This document shows, piece after piece, positions 49,454-61,500 of a stretch of 64,000 nucleotides of DNA. The translations under genes were made by a program, and so were the position numbers. Each line of letters starts with the position of its first letter. The stretch's first letter is position 1. Location: contig NC_059300.1 of assembly GCF_017591435.1 (NCBI RefSeq), forward strand, positions 19,056,436-19,120,435. Reading direction: 5' to 3'. Under the pieces are notes generated by a model, which saw only the letters and a program-made list of their open reading frames with translations, had not been told where the DNA came from and did not search any database. The stretch comes from Portunus trituberculatus (Eukaryota > Arthropoda > Malacostraca > Decapoda > Portunidae).

Positions 49454-49965
49454 TGCCAGGTGCCTTTATACCTTTATTAATAGAACATCCAAATGGCTTA
49501 CTCATTCAAGCAAGAGTCAAAACTCCACTTGTGAATTGTATTCACATTGATAAAGCCTGTGAAGCATGATTGGAAAATAAAATAAATACAAACTGCAGCA
49601 CTGACGTGTTCGGTTTCGGCAATCGGACAAGTGATTCCGTAATGTAATCAATACATCCAAGACATGCTGTCGCCCGCCACTAAAACAAGAAGAGATGGAC
49701 TGTTTCACTGTGTATTGTACTTACCTATGGTGTTTTTATTTACATAGTATTAAATTTGTGGTGAGTGTTCCAGCAAATTTGTAATGAGTGGTGAAACAAT
49801 ATTGTCTTGCAGACTCCTTGCTTTTGATGTTTTTGTGTTCAGTGGTTGGGTATATGGTGAATGTGTTCTTGTATGAGAATGATTTTTTTTTTTCTAAGAA
49901 ATTTCTTTCAAATATTAGGGTGGGTCTTCCAAGATGCAGCGTCTTACAAGCCGTAAAATACGGTA

Positions 49966-50995
49966 CTTCCCTTTATTCCTTCCATGTGTTCTATTCTCCA
50001 TAGGAGCCTTTTATATGATACTATATAGAAAGGCTTCTTAATATCTAGATACATCTCTCCCTTGTACTTCATCTATTACTCTTGTATAAAAGCTTAGTAA
50101 ATTTGTTATGTATGATCTTCCTTTTCTGAATTCAAATTGGGAGTTATTAATTATTTCATTTCCCTCCAGATATTCCAACTATTTTTCTTTTATAACAAAT
50201 TCACATATCTTTCCCACAACACTAGATAGTAACAGTTGTCTATAATTTAGGGACTCAGTCTTCTTTCCTCCTTTGTATACTGGGACTATAATTGCTCTTT
50301 TCCACTCCTTTGGTACCTTCCCTTCTATTAGAGAATTGTTGAATATATCCCAAATTAGTTCCAGTAGTCATTCTTTACATTCTATCAATGTCCATCCTGA
50401 CACTCCATCCCATTGCCTTTCTTACATCTACTTTTTATAGTAATTCTCTTTTCTCCTGTGTTTGCACCACAATGTTTCTTAATTCTTCTATGTCTCTTGG
50501 TTGCTTGACTCTATGAACTCACCCTCTTCATTACATTAAATACTGATTTAAAGCTCTCATTCATAAGTTCACTCATTTCTTCCAGTGATTCATATATCCT
50601 ATTTCTCTTAATTAATTCAGTGATGGTCTCCCTGTTTGTCATTTTTCCATTTATATACTTATAAGAATGATTGGGTTCCTCTTCCTATCCCTTCACTACA
50701 TCCTTTTCATAATTTCTCTCCACCTTCCTTTTTATCTTAATGTATTTATTTATACTGCTTCTTATTTACTTTATTTCGTTGCTTCCTTAATTTTTTCCAA
50801 GCTGCATCCTTACACTTTTTAGCTTTTACATATAGAGCATTATGCCACGTATGTTTGCTCTCTCTCACTCTGTATTCGGGAACATATCTTTTTACTCCCT
50901 CATTATACTTGTCTACGAAAATATCATACTTCTCTTCAATTGTTTCACCTTGCATGATTTCCTTCCAATTAATATTACCAAAGTACAGTGGAGAC
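49966..50995 (-). pseudogene. LINE-E ORF2, RT front half and linker (segment 3)
   Basis: The reverse strand continues the RT: KAFYTRVIDEVQGRDVS-like codons near 50080, FEFRKGRSYITN near 50130, the NYRQLLLSSV position near 50240, RANLI/RAIIVPVYKGGK near 50290 and KAMGWSVRMD near 50410. The linker reads KSKHTWHNALYVKAKKCKDA near 50850. Degraded, with open pieces below 70 codons. Confidence 0.7.
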
Positions 50996-51552
50996 TCAAT
51001 ACTCGAACTTAATTTGTTTCAAATGGCTGTTTGAGTATGAAAAAGTTTGACTATTGATACCTATAAATCAGGTAATTCGTTCTAATCTTTAGCAAAATCT
51101 CAAGTTTATAAAAATTTAAATGTATTTTTTTTTACAATTTCGACCAAATGCAAAGAATGTTGTTTTTCTCAAAACTGTGGCAGGACTAAGGATGCGCACT
51201 AACATTGGTATACCGGTATTACCAGTAATCTGGTATCAGAATAGTACAGTGGCAGCTGTGAGAAGGGAGATGACAGCATTGTATATGACAAAATGTACGG
51301 CTGTTTGATTACCAGATATCTTCACCAATAATATGCCTTTGGTGGTAATGTAAATTTATAAATGAAAAAGTACAGATAGAATGCAGGAAAATGTTATTCT
51401 GATGATCATGGCAACACAAGTCACAACTGGAGGAGGGAGAACGGGGATGCCAGGGAGCCTTTGTTTACAACATTGTGTGTGGACATTCGACTATCAGGTA
51501 TTTTTTCAAGTATTAAATCAAACTTTTGCATTTGAGTATTGAGTCTCCACTG
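50996..51552. mobile_element. MITE copy 2 (557 bp), TA target
   Basis: The termini CAGTGGAGACTCAATACTCG and the inverse of TTTGAGTATTGAGTCTCCACTG's last 20 bases pair almost perfectly. TA at 50994-50995 and 51553-51554. Shares internal blocks with 44430-45270 but is shorter by about 280 bp. Confidence 0.88.
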
Positions 51553-51554
51553 TA

Positions 51555-52737
51555 ACTTCTTAATCCTCCAAAATTTGACTTAGTGTGATTCCTTCTTTTT
51601 TGTTTGTGTCCCTTATTGCACTTCAAACATTTCAAAATTTTCTGATCTCTAAATCAGTTTCTAGGACCACATGATCACTTTTTCCCAATGGGCTGTAATA
51701 TTTGATGGTTGGACAAGGCTCCTGTTTTTTTGTGAATACCAAATCCAGCATAGATGATTCTTCTTCCCCTCTATATCTTATATAGTCCTTCACTCATTGG
51801 TCCAATGTGTTTACCATTGCCAGTTGCAACACTTCCTCACCCCAATGCCCACAGTGACTGTTAGCATCCATTTCTTCCCTATTTACATGTTTGCAGTTTA
51901 GATCTCCCACAAGTAGCACTCTTCTGTCATTCCTTAACATATTTTCCATGCAATTCAGCACTTCCCTTCATATTTCTTTATGTACATCAAGCCTCCATGT
52001 ATTAGTCTTCGGTGGCACACACGTTACTATGATACTCCTTTTTTTCCCTCTCACTGGTCCTAATTGTTATGCTTAAAACCTGTTAGTCCATCTCCATACT
52101 GTACCTCCTCTACATATATATATCCTCTTAAGTCATTATCAATACTCCTCCTCTTGTTTTTCCCCTTCTGTCTCTCCTCCAAACATTATATCCCTGCTCT
52201 TTAAAATTCACTTTGATATCTTCACTTAACTTTGTTTCTGTTATACATAACACATCTGGTCTTTTTTCCAATATATATTCCCTCACTTCCAAGTTTTCTG
52301 ATATAAATCCATCTATATTTGTATACATGACTTAACACTTTCTTTCTCCTTCCCAAAAAAAACATTTCCTGAGCCTCATGTCTAGCACTCTCCAGTGAAA
52401 TTTCTTCTTTTTCTCTGTCCTTCGCTTGTTTTTTTTCCTTAGCTTAACTTCTCAGTTCTATCTCTTATTCCTTTCTACTTGATTGATCTGTCTCTCTCTT
52501 TATCCAAGTATTGTCATATTCTGTCTTACTAGCCAGCTCTACTTGCGATCTCATTTTAACTTTAAGTGGTCTTTTGGTTCCCTCACTATATTTACCAAGT
52601 CTGTAATATTTCTTCTATTTCATTCTTAAGACTGTTCTTCATCATCTTGAACCACTAAGATAATTTGCTTTACCATCTCTTTCTCCTTCTCCCTAACAGG
52701 TTTCACTGGATTCTTTTTTCTTCTAGTCCATACATTG
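51555..52737 (-). pseudogene. LINE-E endonuclease and ORF1 end (segment 4)
   Basis: Reverse strand: SDHV with GKSDHVVL near 51680, LDLVFTKKQEP near 51735, GDLNCKHVN near 51900, VPPKTNTWRLDVHKE near 52010, GGVLIMT and YNVWRRDRRGKTRGG near 52150, and VLCITETKLSEDIKVNF near 52225-52270. MYTNIDGFISENLEVREYIL starts ORF2 at 52328. ORF1 C-terminus lies leftover at 52350-52737. Short indels throughout. Confidence 0.75.
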
Positions 52738-52916
52738 TTTCACTTTGATAACTCAGACCCCGATAACTTGGATTTCACGATAAGTTGGATTAAAGTCAAG
52801 AGTTGAACAGCCCGCCCATTTTTTCAAAATTTTTTTTTCACTTTTCTGTATCTCATTTTCTATTGACATTATAAAAAATCTAATTCCAATTAAAATGCAA
52901 TTGCATTTTAGTTGTA

Positions 52917-53529
52917 CAGTAAGCCCCCACACTTAGTGAATTAATTAGTCTGGCGAAACTACCGCCAAATGCGAATTTCGCCAAACACGAGTTCTTTATA
53001 CCATATAAATTGCCTGAAAAATGCCTCAATCAGTCTTTGGTCATTGTCAAAGTCCCTCTTTTGACCCCTAAAATACCATCTTTCCTTCATCTATCATCTT
53101 GATAATTTTCTCCTTTTCACTCACACCGTACAATTTGTGATGCTCTCCTTGTGTGTACTCCTGTTTTTCCACTCGTTTCCCTCGCCCACTTTCGTCCTTG
53201 CCGCCACCACCATTGTCCTTACCACCACTGGTACCACCTGTTGTGCTGGTAGAGGCCATATTGGCGGTAAATCACCAGAATTCATTCCCACGCTAGCAAA
53301 ACAGAGGGTAGTACAAACAAAATGGCTGAAGCGAGCTCTCACACTGCATTCTGATAGATTTAGAGAGAGGTCTGATGTCACTGGGGAGCCGTGTGGTTTG
53401 CTGTGCTGCAGCCAGGGGACCGCCAAGTTTGAATTCAAATTGCCAAGCGTGCACTCGGTGGTCCATGGCCACCATACCGCCAAAAGTGTATTTTGCCAAG
53501 CTGAGATTTGCCAAGTGCGAGGCTTACTG
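52917..53529 (-). mobile_element. pogo-type deletion derivative (613 bp)
   Basis: The ends CAGTAAGCCCCCACACTTAG and the inverse of GCCAAGTGCGAGGCTTACTG are inverted repeats, with TA at 52915-52916 and 53530-53531. Subterminal CGCCAAA and GCCAAG motifs repeat. It contains only the transposase start on the minus strand. Confidence 0.8.
53068..53259 (-). pseudogene. pogo transposase N-terminus remnant
   Basis: ATG at 53259 with MASTSTTGGTSGGKDNGGGG, then KDESGRGKRVEKQEY and LYGVSEKEKIIKMIDEGK, the first helices of a pogo/CENP-B type HTH. The S-T-V-R half of the HTH and everything after it are missing. Confidence 0.55.
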
Positions 53530-54629
53530 TAGTTTAAAATATATCAAAGAAAAGTCGATCAGAGTTTATACCGATTTTGTGAACATTTTTGGTGTAAAAA
53601 AAATAAATAAATAAAAAAAAAATTTGCTCCTAAAGATTCTTCATAATTTTTGTCCTTGTTTTGCTATTTCTATTCATCTAATTGGCATGAAATTTTCACA
53701 CATGCTTGTGTATACAATAGTAACTTCCTGAAGCATGATAGGATGGTAACACATCAGATCCCTGCTTCTCTAAAAAATGTCATTCACTCATACGTGAGGG
53801 TTGAGAAGGTGCCATCAACAGCGTCATGGCAGTCTGCTGTTTTACTACTGAACTGGACGCCATCTGAGTTGTTATTAGTATGCTAAAGTGAGATAATGAT
53901 ACAATAAAGTATTTATTACTCATCTGGTCCAGCTTTATACCTCTGTCTCAACATATTCTTTTTAATAGTGTTATTGTGAGAGTCATGTGATGTATAGCTG
54001 TGATGATGAAGGTAGTGACAAAAAACAGTGATTGAAAAGATCAAAGCTGTCTCATGATACAGAGAGATGGTGGAGAAGCCTGGCAGTAAGGTGTGGTGTG
54101 AGGTGAGGGTCTTGGAGGGAGAGATAACTCGTGTGACAGAGGGGAGGTGAGGATTCAAGGTCCAGCTGTCTTCCAATGATATGTTTGTTTGTTTCTTGTT
54201 GTCTTCTCTTCTTCAAGTTTGTGATTCTAATTCTTGCCAATCTATTCTTGTAAGGATGTAGAGAGCTAAATGATGCACCTCCCCTCTTGACTCCTGGCCA
54301 TGTACTGTGTAAGGTTTGAGTCGTGCTATGACACAAACGCACGAGACAAAAAAAATGGCTTCCTGGTGGGAAGGGTATTTAATTATAAAAAAAATAAGCT
54401 ACACCATCAGGTAATTTAGGGTCTGAAGGTTTTAGAGTAATAGTAATCCCAAAATTTTAAATCTCCCAAAAATTAAATAAATAAATCCTGCACCTTCCCT
54501 AAAGCCTGAGTTTTTTTTTTTTTTTTTTTTTTTTTTGGTTGAGGAGGAGAATTCTTGTTTGGGGAGGAAGAGGGAAATTCGTGACATTTGGGCTTGTCGG
54601 ACCAACCTTTCCCCCATTAGCTTGAGTTA

Positions 54630-55168
54630 GCAAGGTTCAACAGTATTACCATACACTTATTGTTGACCACCGTATCTCTCACTAATTCTTCCTTTCCTTT
54701 GATCACTTGCATGATTGTATCCTTCACTTTTTCTTTATCTGTTGCTTAACTACTGTACTTCAGCAAAAGTGATTTTTCTTCTTGTTATTTTTTCCAGACC
54801 TTCCACTCTTCTGCTTTTGTTTCACTTATCCCCTTCCCTGTTACCACATTAGTGTCTAGCCTTTATTCAAGTCCTTGTAGTGCCATTTCATAGTTCGCAC
54901 ATTTACGCTTAAGGGTGCTATTTTCCCTTTTTATTTTCTTTTTAAGTTTTCTTTGTTATTGTTCATTCTAACTGTACACTCTTAACTTTTCACATCTCTC
55001 TCTCTCAGCTCTATGTTTTCCGCAATCAGCTGATCCCGTTTTTAAAAATCTGAGCAAACATCTTCCTTAAGACTCTAATTTCTCTATCCACTGTGGTAAT
55101 CCTTCTCATGTTGACTCTTTCCTCCTTAAATCTGTAAAATTCTCTTCCCTTGCTCTAATCTTTGTCAT
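54630..55168 (-). pseudogene. LINE-E ORF1 N-terminal coiled coil (segment 5)
   Basis: The reverse strand begins MTKIRAREENFTDLRRKESQ-like codons (ATG complement at 55166-55168), followed by lysine- and glutamate-rich heptads broken by indels. Its position before the RRM-like part in segment 4 matches LINE-A ORF1. Confidence 0.6.
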
Positions 55169-55510
55169 GGAGAGAGTTTTGTCTCTTTGTTCCCAGAGGT
55201 TTTTTTTCCACGTGTTTCCTGAGGGCTATTTTTGGTAGGGAAACCAGTCAGGGTCGGGTCAGTTTAGAGGGGTGGGTCGCTTGCCTACTCACCTGCTGCC
55301 CACCAGCCTCACATTTCTGGGGAATGCCATACACTGGTCACTCCTATAAACTGTATATAGGTATTTTATGGTTAGTTTTAAGTTTTAGCATTTAAGGAAT
55401 GGTTAGGTTGTAAGATGGAACATCTGAAGCCCAGCATATGAGAAGAAAGCCTGGGTATCTTATGGGTTGCTCATGGGTAAACAAATTAGGCTATTGCTTC
55501 TTCTTTTCTT
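55169..55510 (-). other. LINE-E 5' UTR or flanking DNA
   Basis: Non-coding, moderate GC (GTCAGGGTCGGGTCAG, GGTGGGTCGCTTGCC). The LINE-E 5' boundary is not visible. Confidence 0.4.
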
Positions 55511-55818
55511 CTTTTTTTTTTATGGTACGGCTTATAGCACCTGTAGGCACACTTGAAGAGTGTATAGGAAGCGCAGTTCAGCTTCTGTCCATTAGTGGCG
55601 CAGGCAATTTTATTTATAGTGGTACCCATATTAGGGCCCATATCACCCCCGAAGCTCATCTTGGGTGTAACCACCTAGAACCTGGGTATCATGGTGACAT
55701 AAATCACTCGACAAATGGCAATGTGTTTTAAGGCTGTATGTGGTGGGATTCGAACCTACGCATGGACATCTGCTTGATCCCACGCTCACCACCTTATCCA
55801 CTACACCACCGCGTCCTG
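55511..55818 (-). mobile_element. tRNA-derived SINE
   Basis: On the minus strand a tRNA-like head begins near 55818 (GACGCGGTGGTGTAGTGGAT). The A box is GTAGTGGATAAGG (55792-55804) and the B box GGTTCGAATCC (55745-55755), spaced as in an internal Pol III promoter. A ~200-bp body with GGTTCTAGGTGGTTACACCC follows, and the tail is A10 at 55512-55521. The head cannot fold as a clean tRNA gene and is followed by an unrelated body, so it is a SINE. The partner LINE is unknown. Confidence 0.8.
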
Positions 55819-57435
55819 CTGCTTTGATTTGCATCTTTACAGGGAAGATTTCCCTTATTTTCCATTCTTTATTATTTTGATTATTTTTTCCGGCTTGGAT
55901 TTATGTAAATATAAGATAGTACAAGTGTATCCCCCTTTTGACGAGATATGTCAAAATTTTGGGAGGTGTTATTATGTATGAATACTACGGGCATATTCGG
56001 CTTTGCTTTCATGGTGCAACACAAGGTTTTCTTAAATAGTTTCTTTGTTATGGAGAACAAACCATGTGGACCATGTGGGAGCAGGTCAGTGTGGGGTCAA
56101 GGGGAGGCAGATAGCCATGGGCATAAAGGTCAATGCTGGATCAACCGCAGGTCACTCTGGGATGAGAGGTCAGGACAAGAAGGTGTCGGTGTGTGTCTGG
56201 TGACACACTGTGGAGGTATGTTAAGGTTTATTGTTAAGTTTTTGTAGGTACGGAAGGTTCACATTTGATATTGTAGAGTGTATAGGGAGCTTGAGCCCAG
56301 TGTCACTTGTTATAAGCTTGTGGGAGAAGAAGGTTAGTTGTTCCTCTTTTTATTTATTTATTTTTTTCCTGTCTAACTAGTTAGGTCTTTTTTGTATGTT
56401 TGGTTTCATGCTTGGGATTTTGTTGCTTCGAGCATTTTTTACCCTTTTGGGTTTTGTCTTTACTCCTTCCACTGCTGTGGGGTTTAACCTAATTAAGTGG
56501 GAGGGGAGGTGTTGAGTTTTGGATTTTCTTGGGTTAAGCTTAATCAACTTTGGGTTTGTATATACCTGGCCCCTATCTTCCTGGTTTTCTGTTTTTGTTT
56601 TGTTTTATGTTTTGTGATTTACCTTTTTTTTTTTTTTGTATGTGTCCTTGTGTGTTTCTTTTGTGCCAATTCTTTATTTTTCAGGGGGTGGAATCTTTTT
56701 GGTGTATTATTTTTACAGTGTTTGAATATTTATGGCATCTGTTTTAACTGACTGGTAAGCAATTTCCTGTTACTGAGTGAAATCTTGGTGTAATAATTTT
56801 GTGCTGTTGATATTTGCTTGGGTCTGACTTAACTGGTTGATAAGCCCTAGTAGCAATATCATTTTGGGTGCCAGTTTTATATTTAATTTTTGTTTGTCAT
56901 TTTGTTTTCTATGGTTAAGTAATACTCGTGATCCTGTTCTTCCTTTTGATTTGTCCTTGTTTAACTCAATCTTAATAGTCTATTCATTAGTCTTCTGGTA
57001 GTTCAGATTTCATTATTGTAAATTTTGTAAATAAATTTAGGCTAACTAGTCACATTGTTGTTTCTGAGGGCCCTTAAACATTAACATAATAACCCCAGTA
57101 CTAGGTAACAGGTAAGAGTGGAGACTGGGGCCTGTGACATTAACTGTCATAATCCTAGAGGTGTTTCAATATCTCACTCCTGGGTTCTCTTGGTTTGGCT
57201 CCCTTGTTTATGTAGGTGGCGGTGCCAACTGTGCTGTCCATATTCTCATCCCCTTCTATATTTCTTGCCCTCAACACAAGCAAATTCAATATAACTTTGG
57301 AGACGGGGTCACAAATCTAGCTCCCTCTCTGCCCATAACACATCAACAGGTCTGCTGGGCTTTATTGTCAGGACTTGGCAGTGTAACACACACCAGAGCT
57401 CTTGTTTATATGTCCACCTAAAATGGTCGTTGTGT
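55819..57435. other. 1.6 kb without a recognised gene
   Basis: G- and T-rich on the plus strand around 56340-56760, with T runs (56621-56638). Open frames here are low-complexity (F/V/C-rich) and not credible. GCCTGTGACATTAACTG near 57130 precedes the minus-strand LINE. No terminal repeats were seen. Confidence 0.4.
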
Positions 57436-58209
57436 GTGTGAGTGTATTTACCTACTTGTATTTATCTAGTTGTGTTTTACAGGAAAAGAGCTATGCTCAT
57501 GCTGTCCTGTCTCCATACCTAAAGTAATACAGTTTAACTTTAAAGTCATGAATATTTCTTGTTTGAACAAATGTTTCATCCAACTTGTTCCATATTTCTA
57601 TGCTTCTGTTTGGAAAGCTATATTTCTTAATGTCTCTTATACATGCGGTCTTTTTCAATTTCATGCCATGTCTCCTTGTATTTCTTGAGTCTCACACCAG
57701 TAGGTCTTCTTTGTCAACTGTGCCCATCCCCTTCCATGCTCTTTGTATAGCAATTAAGTCTCCTCTTTCTCTTCTGTTACAATACTACAAAAAAATTTAA
57801 TATCTTTAATCTGTCCTTATATGTTAGGTCCCTCAAACTTGGAACCATTTAGGTTGCAGCTATTTAAATCCTTTCCATCTTTTTTATATCTTTCTTATCA
57901 TATGGTGACCATATAAGTGCAACATATTCTAGTTTAGGTTGAATCATATATTCTATTAGTTTTTTCATCATCTCTTCATCTCTATAGGTAAATGCCCATT
58001 TCATTTTTCTTAGTAACTCATGTTTCCCCAACCATGCTGTTGAAGTGTTTTTTTGGTGATAAATTATAATTTATATACCCAGATCTTTCTCCTCTTGTTT
58101 TCTGAATTTCTACCCTCCCATAGTATAAGATCTCTTCTGTCTTTTCTTGCTTTTCCCTAGTTCCATCACTTTGCACTTTTTTGCAATAAATTCCATTTCA
58201 CATTTCTTG
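57436..58209 (-). pseudogene. Minus-strand LINE (B-like), 3' part
   Basis: The plus strand enters from a GT-rich tract with the reversed AGGTAAATAC tail (57448-57460), the same 3' end as LINE-A and B. The reverse strand encodes the CR1-type C-terminal domain in pieces (ATKMVPSLRDLTYKDRLKI-like codons near 57800; PKLEYVALIWSPYDKK near 57905). Interrupted at 58209 by an RTE and resumed at 61966. Confidence 0.7.
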
Positions 58210-58555
58210 CTATGGTGGTGGATGGATTTTATCCAAGTGAGGAGCGAGTGCCCTTTACCTCCTATAGCTCAGTCCCCTTCTGTTTCTGCTGTCTTTGATT
58301 CCCTTTCTGTCCTTTCTTGGGCAGCCAATGTTTTAACCCTCAGGGACACCAGTGTCTGACCATGCAAACCCCTCGGGTGCCAAGGCACCAGAGGGGCTTG
58401 CTTACCCATATGACAGATGCAGGGGAAAGCTTGCGAGATCCCTGTGTCTTGAAAGGGACGGGAGGATACCCCTCTCCCTATTTTCAGCTTTGGGGGTGCT
58501 GGTGGGTTTGCAGACGTGGCTCCTGCCAGTCAGACCATTCCTGGAGTAAACCTTC

Positions 58556-61500
58556 GGAAGGTTCTACGTGTAGGCTCCTGGAATATCCTGAGCCTCTCAG
58601 AGAATCAACAACTGCCTCATCTATTAGATGAGCTAAGTAGGCTGAGGGTGGATATGGTGGGATTCTCTGATACAAGGAGGCCTGGCAGTGGCAGGCCTGG
58701 CAGTGGTTCACTGCTCACGAATTGCGAGCCAGGGTGTGAGCCGTGTCACGCCATTCACGCCGCATGCTGCTTGTGTGGCTTCCGCCTGCTGACCGCCGCA
58801 TGTGCTTGTGGGCTCGAACGCAGTGTACCGCAGTAAAGAGACAGTGCCTGGGGATTGCCTGACAAAGTGAAAACTGTTCTGTGTACTTTGTGACGCCTTG
58901 CCAGTAGTGGAGAGACCGTGTTTGAAACTTTTGACAAAGTAGAATTTGTGCTCTACTCTGTGCTGTGTGTGTGTGTGTTTTGTCAGTTGTGGGTGTGTGT
59001 GTGTTTTGTCAGTTGCTTGAGTGCGTGGGTTTCCTTTTGCACCCAACCCCGGTAACTCAGCATGCCATCTCTTTGCACACAACAGTACTGGTTCGGTTGT
59101 TTATCATATTGTCTCTTTGGTGTTAATACACTCATTCTATTTTTGTATTGTTTTCCTTCCACCTGCCAAACTACAGGGACTAGTCCAATTATTCCTGGCT
59201 TAACATCATATATTTTGAGGGCGAGCGATCGTGACCTCCCATTTTCCCTCACAGATCACTATGTCACAGGGGCAGCCATAGGCATCTCCAGCAGACTGCA
59301 GCTGTCTGTTGTAGAGGTTACTCTGGTTGATGAGCATACAATTCGATTAAGGGTGAAGCACAGTCTAAGCTTCATGTCTGTTGTTGCAGTATATGCTCTT
59401 ACTGAGGTGTGTGAAACTGAAAAAAAGGAGACATTCTATGCCAAACTCGACTCTGTACTGGACCACTGTCCCTGTCGTGATGCACTTGTCTTGGGTGACT
59501 TTAATGCTGTCACTGGCACTGAAAGAGCTGGCTATGTGTTATGTGTTAGTCTCTATAGCTTTGGTACCAGGAATGATAACAGCTCTTTCCTTCTGAATCT
59601 TGCAAAATCCAGGAGGTTGAGAATTGCAGGTTCTTTGTATCAGAGACCAGCGCTGCACCGCTGGACTTGGTATAGCAATGCCGGAGGGGTAACGAAGGAG
59701 ATCAACCATATCCTTGTTAGTACTCATTAGAGGATCCTTCAGAACTGCAGAGTTTTTCAGAGTGCCGAGTTCTTTGCGACTGATCATAGGCTTGTTGTTA
59801 CACTCAAGCTGCATGTCAAGTCCAGAAAGCCTCCAAGATGTGACCACACTGTGTTTCACCTTGAGAAAGTAAAGGACTTGACATGTGCCCAGGAGTATGC
59901 AGTGACAGTCTCCAATCGGTTTGGAGTGCTTGTCACCATCGAGAACCCAGTAGAGCCATGAGATACCTTCAAACATGAGATTCTTGAGGCTGCCAAGGAA
60001 TGCATTGGGGCAGTGCCCAAGGTCATGGAGTGGCTTCACCTCGGTAGAGACACTGGACAGTATTGAGGAGAGTTGGGCTGCCAGACTTGCTGGGAACTGT
60101 GACCAGTACAGGGCTCTGTCACATAGGACTAGAGGTCTCCTGAGGAAAGACAAGAAGAGGTATGTCAGAGGTCTCGCTGAGGATGTAGTGTGTCATTTAA
60201 ATGCTAATGACCTCTGACCTGCCTATCGAGCCCTGAAGAAACTATGCTCCAAGTCTACATCTCAGGCGAGCACTTTCCAAACAGCAGATGGTCGCCTCGT
60301 ATCGGACGCAGATGGCAGATGGCTTGTTGGGCTGAGTACTTTGAGCAGCTGTTCATGGTGAATCTCCCAAGTGGACATCTCCAAACTGCAGGGTTACAGA
60401 TGTTGGATGCTGATCCAACCATTGATGAAACTGCACCCTCCACTGATGATGTCAAAGAGGCTTTGGCAAAGTTGAAGGGTGGAAAGGCAGCTGCCATCTG
60501 TAACATCAGTGCAGACCTGCTCAAAGCAGGGAGTGAGGCCATAATCTGTGGGTTGCATGCTGTCTTGACTGCTGTATGGCATTCAGGTACCATTCCTCCT
60601 GACTGGAAAAAGGGACTGGTCATCCCTGTCTGGAAAGGGAAAGGGGACCATCAGGACTACAACAACTACTGCAGTATAACACTGCTCAACATACCAGGCA
60701 AGTGGTTGCCCATTTGCTGTTGATGTGTATCCGCAGTCACCTGCTAAAACACCACAGACCTGAACAGTCTGGGTTCATGCCCAGTAAGTTAACAACTGAC
60801 CGGAACCTAGTGCTTCGCGTACTGATGGAGCGTTGATGTGAGTTTCGAAAAGGGATGCTTGCAGCCTATGTTGATCTCAAGAAGGCGTTTGATTCAGTGC
60901 ATTGAGACACTCTCTGGGATCTTCTGCATCTCCACAGGATTCCTGCAAGGATTATCAACTGGCCTCTACTCCAGGACTGTAAGTGCAGTGGGGTGTGACC
61001 ACTTTCATCCCTATGAATACGGGAGTGAGGCAGGGATGCATGCTTGCTCCATCACTTTTCAACACTTGCATGGACTGGGTACTAGGCAGAGTTGTACACC
61101 AAAGTAATTGTGGAGCATCTGTCGACAATACCGAGATTACAGATCTTGTTTTTTCCGATGATGCAATGATCTTTACTGAGTCACTGGAGGTTCTGGTAAT
61201 GACTGTAGAGGCACTGCACGAGGAGGCAAAGCCCATGGGACTTCAGGTTTCCTGGCTCAAGACCAAGGTTCAGGTGTTTGGAGGCTTACTGGATGAAACA
61301 GTACAGTCTGTCTATGCGTGTGGCGAGGACATTGAGATCTCGGAAAATTTCACATACCTTGGTACTGTAGTGCATAATGATAGTGAGTCAAGACAAGAAG
61401 TTGTACGGCAGATTTGCCTGGTCAACAGCATTATGAACTTGCCCAACATGAGTATTTGGCTTTGTCGGTACCTATGCAGATGAACGAAGATTCGGATCTC

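Larger units (their letters stand above)
45407..49963. mobile_element. TIR element with TA target, carrying a nested LINE-A
   Basis: CCATATTTTACGGCTTACAA and the inverse of TTACAAGCCGTAAAATACGG form terminal inverted repeats (18 of 20). TA at 45405-45406 and 49964-49965 closes the interrupted LINE-E cleanly. Its own sequence is 45407-45770 and 49454-49963 (about 870 bp), without a transposase. Near the left end ACTAGTGCAGATGCACTAGT is a small perfect hairpin. The family is unknown; the TA target suggests the Tc1-mariner-pogo group. Confidence 0.75.
52738..54629. mobile_element. Unresolved insertion in LINE-E with pogo-like repeats
   Basis: LINE-E ORF1 is interrupted here. The left side has GATAACTCAGACCCCGATAA and CGATAAGTTGGATT, tandem GATAA motifs like Tigger subterminal repeats. 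A 613-bp pogo derivative is nested at 52917-53529. From 53532 to 54629 there is AT-rich non-coding DNA with poly(T) at 54508-54536. No clear right terminus was found, so the element or elements cannot be delimited. Confidence 0.4.

Noticed and set aside
55741..55818. Stand-alone tRNA gene
   Set aside because: The Pol III boxes are present but the head is joined to a SINE body and A tail and does not fold cleanly.
55162..56751. Plus-strand frames rich in F, V and C
   Set aside because: Low-complexity T/G-rich sequence with no conserved pattern; the part at 55438-55731 is antisense to the SINE.
59539..60153. 204-codon minus-strand frame
   Set aside because: Antisense to the RTE endonuclease, whose motifs are clear on the plus strand.
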